Of a stretch of DNA of 64,000 nucleotides, positions 24,562 through 35,240 are shown one piece after another. Origin of the DNA: Gymnopus androsaceus JB14 (taxonomy: Eukaryota; Basidiomycota; Agaricomycetes; Agaricales; Omphalotaceae). Position numbers and translations under genes: made by a program. The notes below the pieces were generated by a model. That model had not been told where the DNA came from. It searched no databases and worked only from the letters and a program-made list of their open reading frames with translations. The stretch lies in NCBI GenBank assembly GCA_009733575.1, contig ML769387.1, forward strand, positions 722,636 through 786,635, given 5' to 3'. The stretch's first letter is position 1; every line of letters starts with the position of its first letter.

Positions 24562-25359
24562 ATGTCTTTCCGCGCATATTTTCTTTTCAATCTTCCTAAC
24601 AGTCCCTCTTCTACTCGTCCTGTGACTCCTGTCTCTCTCTCGACACTCAGTGCTCTCGGGTGTACGGTCATATTGCCCTCAGAAGACACTACCCAGAACA
24701 TCGAGCAGACTGCTCGTAAGCTGGCGCAAAACTGGGGATATCCTATTACACAAGAGGGATCCAGAGCAGTATATGATACCAAGAAGGACGCTGAGAATTC
24801 TCCTCAGGTATAAAACGGTTCTTTTCCTCCTCACGTTTATTTATCTATTTTTCAGGCGCAAGAGAATTTGACCAAGTTTGCTCGGATTCACGAGACGTAG
24901 ATTTCTACCTTGTACTCCAAATTATTCGTGGTCTTCATTTACATGCAGCGGGTTCTGCCCCACCGTAGAATCCCTCACCGCGATAGCTGAAGGCCTTGCG
25001 GAAGTTGATATTGAAGGTGGCTAAGTACTCGATATCTTGAGCTTGCTTGACCATTAATTTTTCCTTTTGTTCAGATGTAACTACTCGGAACTGGATTCGC
25101 ATGGAAATCCCTCGGGGTGCACTTATCCGTATGCCGGCCGGTATAAAGTTTCGCTTTCCTCTCAGCGAACATGCTCCCAACAGGAAGGTAGTGACGATTG
25201 TGTTTTACAAGGCAAGCAGCCTTTCTACTGTGCTTTCGTTATGTGTGTACTGAGCCTCTCCATCAGGGGGTTATATCCGACAATGAACTTTTGTTCGGAA
25301 AAGATATTGAGAACCATGCGACTCGTCGCGCGTATTTGGGTACCATTGGACAGGCTTGA
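24562..25359 (+). CDS. Acireductone-dioxygenase-like cupin protein lacking metal ligands
   Basis: The ATG at 24562 gives MSFRAYFLFNLPNSPSSTRP, like the ARD N-terminus (AY-x-x-DN-x-P). Exons joined by good GT-AG sites give a helical region (IEQTARKLAQNWGYP), NLTKFARIHETGFCPTVESL, then AEVDIE spliced to DVTTRNWIRMEIPRGALIRM and PAGIKFRFPLSE. The last exon is VISDNELLFGKDIENH, with ATRRAYLGTIGQA and TGA at 25357-25359. WIRMEIPRGALIRMPAG matches the ARD block WIRI-x-V-x-x-GDL-x-x-LPAG in position. In true ARD the iron/nickel ligands sit in an HxHxxxE motif before that block and a His in AGIYHRF. Here those places read ETGFCPTVESL and AGIKFRF. I infer a non-catalytic or repurposed paralogue. The ARD link comes from remembered patterns, not a search. 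It is divergent from TAP42, 360 bp apart. Confidence 0.6.
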
Positions 25360-25474
25360 CAATGAGCCTCTCCATCAGGGGTTATATCCGACAATGAACT
25401 TTTGTTCGGAAAAGATATTGAGAACCATGCGACTCGTCGCGCGTATTTGGGTACCATTGGACAGGCTTGACCAA
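25252..25474 (+). repeat. Tandem duplication of the cupin gene's last exon
   Basis: Units at 25252-25363 and 25364-25474 (112 and about 111 bp) are nearly identical; the second lacks one G in the GGGGG run. Each unit contains the end of the intron and the final coding exon with its stop, so a second identical terminal exon lies just after the first. Confidence 0.9.
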
Positions 25475-25530
25475 GCAGTTTTTCAGCCAGAACTTGTAAC
25501 TTTATGTGCTACTCTTGGATTGAGCTGAAG

Positions 25531-26226
25531 TGACCGCCAGTTTCTTCATGATGTTTTCGATAATGAAATAACAATGACTGTTTAGGTCTGAATTGGTACT
25601 CGATCCGGTCTGATAAAGAAAAGTTCTGGGACACCTGATTGGCAGTGATTTGAATCGGTCAATCTCAACGCTGCGTCATTGGTTCGTTTCTAAGTATATG
25701 CATGTCTTCAGATCTTGCACAGATAGCGTCTTCGTCTTAGAAGTGATCTAATGCCTAATTATCGCCGGTCATTGACGAAATGGCTCGAAATGGCATCCGT
25801 TTAAACGGCAGGCGTTGTTGTTCGGCGGTGGATATCTCGACTTATGGAAGCGAGTCGTGCCTCCTTCCTTGTTAACTAGTGCTTCACTCTCTCCTGGAAT
25901 ATCTTTCGCCCTGCGGTGCCCGGGACCTGAGCTCGGTAAAACTGCAAAACACCGTTTTATCTACCTACCTATACCTATATACCTATCTGCCATGTTTCAT
26001 CCCGCTTAATCTCTCTACTGTATCGCCTCGCTTGCCAGAAGGTCCTGGCCACGCGAGTCTACCACCGTCGTACTTTGCCGTTCAGGCTGCGCTTGCTTGA
26101 ACATTCATCAACGTTTTGAAATTAGTTTTCACTGCCACCAAGGCATTGACAAAATCAGTAATTTGGCTTGCGCTTGCCTTCCAACGCTGGACGTTGTTTC
26201 ATTGTACTTTTTTGCTCATAAAGACG
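25531..26226. other. Promoter region of the secreted protein gene
   Basis: No gene is seen. An ACCTATA-rich stretch at about 25960-25990 (a short TACCTACC/TATACC run) and pyrimidine-rich stretches nearer the next start are the only features. Confidence 0.35.
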
Positions 26227-27663
26227 ATGGCGAGAAGTGTCGATGCTCATCCGAGCACGAAATATTCCTCCCTTCGAGCTCTTTTCACTTCCCTTACTCT
26301 TATTTTCATGGTAGTGGTACATGGTTTCGCTTCTCCTGTTCCCAGTACTCCAACGCTTTATGGACACGATTCAGCCAGCAATACCAACAACGAAGACACT
26401 TCATTCCCGCAAACTCGTCTCGACTCTAATCCTTTCGCTGGTCACGTCGAGAAACCTAGATCTCCATTGAGCTTTTATCACGGTAAATATGTGCTCATGG
26501 GTGCAGGATATGTTGATCAGGTGAGCGATTCATAAGCAGATGGCCATATAAGGATTGCCACTGAGATATTTTATACAAGGCCACAGGAATATTATACGAC
26601 AGAACGAAGACAATCTCCTTGGACAAAATCAAGCTCCCTGGCAAGAGTCATCTAAAGTCATCTGTCGACATGTACCTTCTGCCAGGGTCAAACCTCCCAG
26701 GCCAGAATCCTGGACTGAAGCAGCTAATCCCTACACCATACCGGAGACCTAAAGTGAGTGAATCCCTTTAGTAGACCCTGAAGCTGCTGATTCGTGCCGA
26801 AGGGATTTTATTACATGGTAAGCACGTTATTGAAATTGTCGTTCATTTTTCCCTTATGATAAAGAGCACAGTGCCTGGTACTCGCTGAGAGGACAGAAGT
26901 CAAGAAGATCCCAATGGTAAGTTTATCATTTCGCCATTCCAATCTCCTCTGAATTTCTCATCCTTTTAACCTAGATCTACAACGAATACGAAACAGTTTT
27001 CTCGCCTCACATACCCTCCGGGTCATCACCTGAATACTCTTCTCGCCCATCGTCTTCAAATGGGCCCTCCCATATTGTGTCCGAAGAACACCTCTTCGGT
27101 CCGCAGCCGCCCATTTACAGCGGTCGGAACGAATCAGCCCCCGTATTCGATGTCCTCGACGCACACCCCCCCTACACCACTACAGAGATTGACTCAGCGG
27201 GCGGGGTCCTCCTCTTTTCCAGAAACCGTACAGGACCCGCAAATGATATTGTGATGCGCATTCCGGAAGAATTTTGGAAAAGGGAGAATAAACTGGGCTT
27301 GGTAACCCGATGTTTCAAACCAAAGCCGCCAGGTGTGTTTCTCTTATTTCATGGGATTTTTTGGTCCTTGGAGGTCTCTATCTGACATTCCACCTGGATG
27401 ATTACTTAGACTGTCAGAAGAAGTATACCTCCCAATGGGAAAAGTGGCCTAATATTGTTGGATGGCCTATGGAAAACAAGAAAAAAGTAGCGGTAAGGGG
27501 AACGAATGACGAGGTTGACTACGGCCGGTCCGATTCACTTGGAAGTTCAGACGGGTCTTCGATGTCGGGCTCCTGGCATTCAAAGCGTACTCAAAGCGCC
27601 GCGAATTCTACAAAAGCAGTCCTACTACATCCCAGGCGACGAAGCAAACATCGTGTCCTGTAG
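26227..27663 (+). CDS. Putative secreted protein of unknown function
   Basis: The ATG at 26227 starts MARSVDAHPSTKYSSLRALF followed by a hydrophobic segment LFTSLTLIFMVVVHGFASPV, a likely signal peptide or anchor. Later exons, joined at short introns, give SFYHGKYVLMGAGYVDQ, ATGILYDRTKTISLDKIKLP, SSVDMYLLPGSNLPGQNPGL, CLVLAERTEVKKIPM, IYNEYETVFSPHIPSGSSPE, a proline-rich stretch, and IPEEFWKRENKLGLVTRCFK. Downstream of about 27410 all three plus frames are open for a while, and I cannot tell which C-terminus is right; the coordinate given uses the frame ending at 27661. The region 26750-26880 has stop codons that I could not fit cleanly. No known domain was recognised. Confidence 0.4.
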
Positions 27664-27990
27664 TTCCACCGATTGTAAGGGAGGCATCTACGATTTTATA
27701 ATCCGGAACCCGTGCTTTGTTTAGTAGAAATGTATTCTGATACACTGTAAGAGAAGTACCTAAACAAGGAAAGGTGCAAAAACGAAAATGTCCGAGCACA
27801 TTCAAAAAAGGAAGTGATATGCCCAGCTTTGACATATATCAAAATGGAAAATTGTGTATTTCAACTCATCTTTAAAAGTATTAGCATTCAGCAATTGTAC
27901 AAGATATTTCAGAGATGGAGGGCCGCACCAAAGCCCATTCTAATTGCTTGTTAACATTTGGGGTACAACATTGTCAATCTCGAGCTGTCA
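27664..27990. other. Spacer carrying oxidase-unit upstream sequence
   Basis: From about 27870 to 27955 the sequence matches the reverse complement of 43190-43265 (upstream of oxidase copy B), and the AGTATTAGCATTCAGCAATT core also occurs upstream of copy C near 46430-46455. No gene is seen. Confidence 0.6.
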
Positions 27991-28259
27991 GGTGGTCTGT
28001 TTAGCCGCATAATCTGAGCGCTTCTTCAGTATCACCAATTCTACTCATCCTTACTCGGAGATGAGCTACGTCACGGAAGGTTTATCACACGGTTTGGGGG
28101 GAAGGTGGTCTGTTTAGCCGCATAATCTGAGCGCTTCTTCAGTATCCTCGTCAAAGAACAAAAATATCAGCATTCAACATAACATAATGCACCAACTCTA
28201 CTCATCCTTACTCGGAGATGAGCTACGTCACGAAAGGTTTATCACACGGTTTGGGGGGG
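27991..28259 (+). repeat. Tandem duplication upstream of oxidase copy A
   Basis: A unit of 113 bp at 27991-28103 (starting GGTGGTCTGTTTAGCCGCAT and ending in GGTTTGGGGG) is repeated at 28104-28259. The second unit carries an extra stretch of about 43 bp after CTTCAGTATC. Parts of the unit also occur upstream of copies B and C (42765-42800, 46200-46230). Confidence 0.85.
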
Positions 28260-28358
28260 AGAAGAAAAGACAGAAGGACGGCCCCACAAATGGATCAGGC
28301 TGGGTTCAAATAGCATTTTCTTCATTCATTCCAGCAGATAAATAGAATAGCGAACTCC

Positions 28359-28368
28359 TATAAAAAGG
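28359..28368 (+). promoter_or_regulatory. TATA box of oxidase copy A
   Basis: TATAAAAAGG lies 35-45 bp upstream of the ATG at 28403. The same element precedes copies B (42567-42576) and C (46013-46021) on the minus strand. Confidence 0.6.
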
Positions 28369-28402
28369 CGTCTGAAATCTCTCTATCCCTAACCCATACA
28401 AC

Positions 28403-30924
28403 ATGAAGCTCGCCTCTAATTTCTTTCTGCTCTCCTTTGGAGTGCTCTTCATGCAAACTGCCCGATCCACAGCACCCACATCTTCGGATTGGGCTATCCT
28501 AAATGAAACACTTGGAGGGCGTCTCTATACAGCAAAACCTATTTCCTCTCCCTGTTTTCCAGACTTCGATGGCGTATCCGTACCTCGGATTGAAGCCAGC
28601 TGCAAGGTCATTGAAGAAAACTATCTCAATGCGACTTTTCGTTCATCTCAGTTCGGCAGTTTCATGGCTCCACAGTGGGAATCTTGCATGAGTGCCCACT
28701 CGCAGTGTACGCTCGACTCTAGCGACCCCAGTGATTTCCTTGCTTGGACAGATCTTCCTTGTGAACAAGGAAGCGTGGCGCCGTATTATGTGCGCTCATG
28801 TTTCATGGACTGCTTCTTGAATTAATCGATACTTGCAATATCTAGATTGACGTTCAAAACTACACAGACGTCCAAATTGCCTTCAATTTCTCTAGTACCA
28901 CAGGTGTTCCTTTGTCAATCAAGAACTCGGGCCATGATTTTTTCGGTCGCTCAAGTATGATAGGGTCTTTGGCATTATGGGTCAGTGGCAGAGCATACGC
29001 ACCGTGCATTCTTCTTCTAAATCTGCTCTGTTAACAGACCAGAAATTTGAACCATGTTCGTCTTGCATAACAATAATGTCGTTCGCCGCCATTTTAATAC
29101 TTATTCACAGCTCTCTTTCGACGCGTCGTTTGTACCCGACGGAGGCTCGGAGTCATATACTGCGATGACCGTTGGTGTATGTATTTCGCCCATAGATTGG
29201 ACCAAATGCTTGGACTGAGTGTTGTGTATTGATTGCCTTTAGGCGGGAGTTCCATGGGCAGACGCATATGCCTTTGCCGACTCCAACAATTTGACAATCG
29301 TCGGCGGATATGCAGAGACGGTAGGAGCTAGCGGAGGGTGGATCATGGTAGATCTCACTAGTCTATCATCTACCACTATGCTGATAGAACCGTACTACGT
29401 AGGGTGGCGGACATAGTGTTCTTTCTCCGGTACTAGGTCTTGGAATTGACCGCGTGGTAAGCGCTGCCTACTTTGCATCGCATTTATTTCCAACTCAAAA
29501 ACACTGCAGCTGGAATTCAAACTCGTCACTCCCGACGGTGAATACCGTACAGCCAACGCTTACACCAACTCCGATTTGTTTTGGGCACTCAGAGGTGGCG
29601 GAGGAGGGACTTTTGGTGTTGTTTTGGAAACTACTTCTTTGGTGGAACCCAGAGCAATAAGTCTTCAAGTGTAAGGAAACGCGACCACACGGCCTTTTGG
29701 TTAGAAGCTAACCTGTGCTTCCGATAGTGCCTCGGTTTCCTTCAACTCGACTTCCGAAACTGGACTCCAATTCTTCCAATTGCTTATCGATAACGGTCTT
29801 CAATGGGCACAGCAAGGCTGGGGAGGACATCTTGCTGTAAGCCTATCAGATGTTCATCCAGGCGTAAACTCATGCTCAAACTCGAAACCTTCATTTTTCA
29901 GATGAACAGATTTATCCTCGTCAATCCACTGCTCACCCTCGAACAAGCCCAAACGTCAGTGCAAAACGTGACCGAATTTATACAAAGCCAAAAGGGAACT
30001 GTGGTGATCGAAACACTTCCTAATTTTTATTCGTTTTTTGTGAAATATGTAATCCCTAATGAGGCGGTAAGCTTTCTGCAGCTTCTCCCATTGTTAAGCA
30101 GCATTGACATTGGTTCACTGCTTAGCCTGTAGGAAGCGAAAACATCCAAGCAAGTCGACTCATTCCTTCATCCGTGTTTGAGACACAAGAGGGAAGAGAC
30201 ACGTTTTTGCAAGCTCTAACTAATTTGGTAGCTGCTGCTCAGAGCGTCTTCACCATCATTGCTACTACACCTTTCTTGTACAATGCACAGTGAATTCAAC
30301 TAGTACGACTCCTGCATGGCGAAATGCGGTGTGGCATGTAAGTCACATCGACACCCTTTATTTCTTCAATCCTGATTATGCTGTTTCAGTTCGTTATTGG
30401 CACCGGATTTACATGGAACAGCACTGATGAAGACAAGATTGCTGCTTTCGAGGAGGCAAACAATTTTACTGAGACTCTCATTAGTGTTGCTCCTGACTCT
30501 GGAGCGTATATGGTAAAAAAATAGCGCTCGGTTGCCTGTTTTCTAGTATTAATGAGATTTTCAGAATGAAGCGAACGTATACGAGCCCAACTATGAGCGT
30601 AAGTACGTCCTCTGTGGCCAATATTACCAGCTTTGACATTGCCTTTTTCGGATATACAGAAACATTCTGGGGAGATAATTATCCTCAACTTTTGACCATC
30701 AAGGAGAAGTAGTGAGATTTAATTCCTGCTTTCGTTTTCCATGGCTCAGATACTCATGGGTATTTCAACAGCGACCCCTCAAGTCTTCTCGATTGTTGGA
30801 GATGCGGTGAGTACTTACATGGTATAGGCACACCACACTAGTACTGATTCCGTGCTTTACAGTGGGCTGGAAAGGCGTGAACGATGCTCGATCGCAGTGT
30901 TATCTCTCTTTAGATTCTAAATAG
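28403..30924 (+). pseudogene. Berberine-bridge-type FAD-linked oxidase, copy A (frameshifted)
   Basis: A secreted flavoprotein of the BBE-like/6-hydroxynicotine-oxidase family. Signal MKLASNFFLLSFGVLFMQT is followed by [28 protein letters not shown] (His of the covalent FAD site), [68 protein letters not shown] and [18 protein letters not shown]. The substrate-domain half follows, and the C-terminal part has [53 protein letters not shown], ending at TAG 30924. Against copies B and C one C is missing near 30284-30287 (TACAATGCACAG instead of TACAATGCCACAG), which breaks the frame at [12 protein letters not shown]. About twelve introns. Family role: oxidation of sugars, alkaloids or aromatic alcohols with O2. 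Substrate unknown. Confidence 0.85.
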
Positions 30925-31106
30925 CGCACGCAAGTTCCGATGATCTTAAAATTACCCCACGGGAGAGGAGAATCTGAGGTCAATTAAACACTTCAATATT
31001 TCTTTGTTGTCACCATTTGTATTATTCACTATAAAAATGCAGTGTCCACTACATTTTAACGATCCGTAGTTGTGGGCAGGGTGACAAGGTTCGGAAGAAG
31101 GTCAGT

Positions 31107-31998
31107 ATGTCACTCAACATCTAGGGATTCCAAGGCAGGAAAGTTTCCTAATGGAGCACGACTTGGCTCTGTGAGACTGGCAGCAGCATATGAACCCAGA
31201 TACTTAGCAGCTGCGGTATTATACCAATGGCGCCTCCACGGGAGCCTCAGAACAGTACGACACCACTGCATCGAGCCAGCCCACAAAAGCTCGCTTGCCT
31301 GCCAGACCTGTGGGCAGGAGAGAGATTCTCTCTCCAGGGTGAAAGAGAAATCGAGCAAAGCATTTCCTGAATATGTAAGATATTTCAGCAATATTGGAAA
31401 TGCCCCAGGTCTCGACTGACCGAAGCTGATACTCTGATGAATGACCAGAGATCTGGGTAGGATTGGACAAATGTGCACCAGAAGAAGCATAGCCAGGAGA
31501 GTTTCAGTATCGGACAGAAGATAGGTTGGTTTTTTGACAATGAGAGGTAGTATACCTCGTTGTCAATCAAGGCTTTATTCACAATATCTGGGACCTCTAA
31601 GGGATCAGCTCGGCCATCCATGTCGCAGTAGATCCTGAAGATCTTGTTCAGCACGTCTAGTGGTAGTTCTCGTATTAGAGCCCCGAGCACTATCGCAACG
31701 ACGGCCTAAAACATCCCGCGCATTCTTCAGACTGGCTAAGTGCTCCTCCATCTCTTCGACGGCTGTGTTGTACGCGCAAAGATTCCTCGATGCATCCGAG
31801 ATAAACTTCTCAATCTGTACAGCGTCTGCTGGAGGAACAGAGATATTGAAACCGTTTCGAACACGACTGGAGATGGATTGACCAAATTCTGCACCTAACA
31901 GCTTCCGAAGCTCCCACCTCGATCTTTGCTTCATTGACAACAGCCGCGAGAACCTTTACCTCGTCTTCTCCATGCTCTAGCTCAAACACATGTACCAC
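31107..31998 (-). pseudogene. F-box protein relic
   Basis: Minus-strand pieces fit the common agaricomycete F-box layout: a coiled-coil lead-in (VQIEKFISDASRNL..EEMEEHLASLKNARDVL, about 31830-31690), the F-box IRELPLDVLNKIFRIYCD (about 31675-31620), the usual follow-up LKLSWLCFFWCTFVQSYPDLWSFI (about 31500-31430), and LRR-like APLGNFPALESLDVE near 31150-31107. The coiled coil and F-box are in different frames (break near 31700), and no splice sites bridge them well. Probably decayed; a genuine gene with one indel is possible. Confidence 0.5.
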
Positions 31999-33530
31999 TC
32001 ACCAAAGCAGTATCTCATGGACAGATACGAGATGGATGAGATGGATGATTTGAGTGAATGGTGTGTATTTCTCTTGTTCGCGTCCATTTGCTGAATGATT
32101 GATCAGAGTATGACAATGATCTCCCAACGAGCGTATGATTCTTGGCTCCAAACTTACGGTTACGGATTTAATATTTAGTTAACTGATTTCTTTACTTTGA
32201 ATTCTTTGTCTTAGGCTGAAGAAGATGAAGAATCTTCAGACTCTGCTTCCGCTGCTTCTAGCAGTGCCCACTTCAGTCCTAGAAGACGGCGGCGTCAACA
32301 AATATAGACCAGCCGGTACCAGTATTGTCAACGACAAGTCAACTACCAGTCGAGTTCGAATTCAAAAAACACGGGCAAGGAAGGGAAGAAGTTGGAAATG
32401 GGGCTGATAGCGTTGGTATTGCGACCAATACGACCACGGAAACCTTCCCTCTGCCGTCCACCTATGCTCCCCTTGCTTGCTCTCACTGTTTTGCAATGGC
32501 AACGACAGAGGACTCGGTCATAGCTGAATCACCCAGAGCGGCGATTAATCGTGTAGCCGACACATTCCCGGCCACTTGGAAGTGCTTTGTGGGTAGCCCG
32601 TTAGACAATTGACGCTTGATTGCACTAGAGCTTACATTTGGCAATCATACAGCATACTCATGCACCACGATCTATTCGTCTGTGGAAAGTAAGGGATGAC
32701 TGTATCGTCTTCTCCTCTCTCCTTGGCCCTATCCTTCTCTTCCCCATTGGCCTGTAGTCTTCCTAGACTCCGCCGATCTGGCTCTTTCTAGTCCCATCAT
32801 CCCCTTTCCTCTCCTGGTCCCCTCCCGCTTCCGCTTCTCTATCTTCCCCTGGAACATTTCCCGCCTCCGTCTTCCTAGATACCGGTCGATTTCTTCTACA
32901 ATTTGATCGGTACAGTGAAGAAGTATTGTACGTTCAATTTCCAACTCGTTGAACCTTTACAACCGGCTGGTTCGAGTCTAGCACGACAACAGTCTTTGGG
33001 TTAATGTTGTCCATAAAGTCATATTGGCCTTCTTATTGCTGGTGCGTAGTCTCAGGCTCCAGGGATACGCGGACCCTCTGTCTAGAATAGTTTCATCGCT
33101 GCTGATTAATTATTAGAAAAAAAAACTCTCGTTTCTCGTCCGCCTGCTTAATATTCGATATACGCCGAATGATACCTTCATACAGCCTAATCCCATCCAA
33201 CAATTCGACGATGATGATACTCGACATCCCTCCTCTGAGTCGTAGCAGTCGAGTCGTAGCAGTCGAGTCGGGAGTTGTCGATCCCGCTGCTTCCTAAGAA
33301 CATGTATACTCAATGAATGCTACCATAGAAAGGAAAAAAAAAAACACGAACCATCCTTTTCTTCCGCGTGGCCTCAGGGTTGGGAGTATCACCCCTAGGG
33401 AATAATTTATCCTTGAGGTGCTTGATGCGGGTACCAAGATGAGCACCAGCACTGGCACCCATGCTAACCGTTCCATCTGAGGGATCACCATCATTCCTCC
33501 TGGTGAAGGAGATGGGATTCAGCGTCGACA
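31999..33530. other. Region without a supported gene
   Basis: Short frames at 32225-32620 include a serine/acidic stretch followed by an arginine run (PRRRRR) and LPVEFEFKKHGQ, but I could not assemble a gene. A long pyrimidine-rich tract spans about 32705-32870. A 14-bp repeat, GAGTCGTAGCAGTC, occurs twice in tandem at 33237-33264. Nothing else was recognised. Confidence 0.4.
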
Positions 33531-34213
33531 TTATTTGTGTACTTCAAATGCGAATTCGAATTCTGAGCTGGGGCTGAGATCAGGAGTGCGAGAAATGACG
33601 GAACGAGCAGCATTTGCCAAGTCGGAAGCGTACAATGGATCAGCGTTGGCGGCGACGGCTAGGGCCAACGTGACGGAGGGAATGGTTGTGTAGGGGAGCA
33701 TTGCTGTGATGGACCTAGATACCGTAAATCGGTGGGGAGTGAAAGAGAATAAGGAATGGAATAGTGATCTGTGAGGAAGAAGTCAGATGAAAGAGGAGGT
33801 GTGGTAACCGGACCAACCGGTGAGGAGAACGATGACAACGAGAGGAAAACGCCAAGCTCTAAGAAAGAAAAGCTCTCAGCCTCTTTTGTAATACCTATCA
33901 TTGGTACGAATCAGTAAGATTCTTGGCAGTGGCCGCGTGAGTTGAAAAGCCATTCTCAAAACTAGATTCAGAAAGACTCCACCGAGGGAGGTGCAGGAAG
34001 CACGGTACTCCGGATAAAAAAGAAAAACCTTGCAAAGGACAAAAAAGTGTTGAAATGGTGAATAGGTCGCGGCGATGTACATCAAGAGCAGGAGCCAGCT
34101 GAAGCTGAACAAGGCGAACAGGAGGAGGAGTGCAGCAGGTAAACTCGCTAATTGCATAAATTATAAGCAAGGCCTCAGGTTGCTGCCAGCGCCATGGTGA
34201 TAAGGTGGCCATA
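33531..34213 (-). CDS. Possible small membrane protein, uncertain
   Basis: Two candidate pieces lie on the minus strand. One is a hydrophobic frame at about 34157-34060 (MQLASLPAALLLLFALFSFS). The other is a clean 56-codon frame starting at 33701 (MLPYTTIPSVTLALAVAANA, then DPLYASDLANAARSVIS) and ending with TAA at 33531-33533. That TAA overlaps the ATG of a further minus frame (MSTLNPISFTRRNDGDPSDG). They may be exons of one transcript. No family is recognised and the exon plan is unproven. Confidence 0.25.
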
Positions 34214-34397
34214 TCAGCTTTGAGATTGATGAGGTATATATTGCGTTCCTCAGTACCCTACATAACTGGTGTGTAGACTGGTCGATTCGAGTCTATTGCG
34301 TTCATGGTCGTTGAAGAGAACGCGGAACGGTTTGGCGCCAGGGAGGAAAACCAATAATATTCGAGCGCTGTTCATTGCTTTTGTCTTCGACCACAAC

Positions 34398-35028
34398 ATG
34401 GGTAAGTGGTAAGCTGCTATTTTGGAACGTTATCTTCAGAGTCATTGATTTCGTTAGGAGTATCAGTGTGGCTTGTACCATCCGAAGAGGACTCCGCAAA
34501 ATTGCGGAGAATTATGACCAATTCAGCAAAAGCGTTAGCGGCTCGTATCCCAAGTTTGAACCGCATGTTACCCTTGCTACTTTCTCTACGCTTGATCCTC
34601 AGCAGCTTCGGGAGTCTATACCAAAATCTGGACTATCGGACCTTCGGATCCAGTTCAAATCGGTCGATATTGGGACGCATTTCTTTCGCTCAGTCTACAT
34701 CGCTGTAGAGCCTTCTTCAGCTCTCACTGCTCTTCATACACACATACATCAGGCTCTGAATATGGAACCCAGAACTCCATCATTTCCTCATATCTCACTG
34801 TGTTACATCGTCGACGACGATGCGGCTCGAGGAGAAAGACAGGCATGGCGAGATCAACTTGAAGCCACAGGCAGGATTCGTAGCAGTGACAATGGTGTGG
34901 AGCTCAACTGTGGGATAAATGTCGACGAAGACTGGATGGCATGTTTCCTGGCACACGAGATTTGGCTTGTGAACTGTGTCGGACCTGTAGAAGAATGGTC
35001 GATCTTGGATAGAGTTCTTCTCAATTGA
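34398..35028 (+). CDS. CPD1: 2',3'-cyclic-nucleotide 3'-phosphodiesterase (2H family), one frameshift
   Basis: Cpd1-type enzymes open ADP-ribose 1'',2''-cyclic phosphate, a by-product of tRNA splicing. A tiny first exon, ATG G at 34398, is joined across an intron to GVSVWLVPSEEDSAKLRRIM, as in fungal homologues. Both catalytic HxT/S motifs of the 2H superfamily are present: PHVTLATF (about 34563) and PHISLCYI (about 34790), spaced as expected. The C-terminus is CGINVDEDWMACFLAHEIWL..EEWSILDRVLL. At 34495-34502 (GCAAAATTG) the N-terminal and main frames do not meet; one more A in the AAAA run would join them as SAKIAENYDQFSKS. About 190 residues, normal for the family. Confidence 0.82.
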
Positions 35029-35240
35029 CACTTGACGCAGTAATGTTTTCATTCCATCAATACTATCCGTACCTGCTTCCGTTTCTGCATTTGCCTCGAA
35101 ACAACCAATATTGAAACCCAACTACCTCGTTCCTACCGATCGCCTCGATCGTGGCTCGCGCCGCGCCACCCAAGTATATTTCAACTCAAGTTACCACTCT
35201 CACTCTCTTCCACTGCTTGTTCCCGTCTCTCGTTGACGCC
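35029..35240. other. Short promoter spacer
   Basis: A spacer of 212 bp between two plus-strand genes, with CT-rich sequence (about 35195-35230) just before the next start. Confidence 0.4.

Larger units (their letters stand above)
24060..25530 (+). repeat. Left arm of an inverted segmental duplication (TAP42 5' end + cupin gene)
   Basis: The start region of TAP42, its divergent promoter and the whole cupin gene recur in reverse order and strand at 50505-53130. Matching stretches include the sequence around 24388-24418 with the complement of 52857-52890, the promoter block 24470-24561 with 52733-52825, the cupin N-terminal exon, and the final exon GVISDNELLFGKD. Confidence 0.8.

Noticed and set aside
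24935..25180. Minus-strand frame with a GEGFYGG segment looking like part of a cupin
   Set aside because: The plus strand reads as well-spliced exons of the cupin gene here, and the second copy at 50.8 kb shows the same antisense likeness, so it is a shadow of the coding strand.
32225..32612. Possible small secreted protein (MKNLQTLLPLLLAVPTS)
   Set aside because: The hydrophobic start is short, the frame soon becomes basic and ends after 60 codons, and no exon continuation fits.
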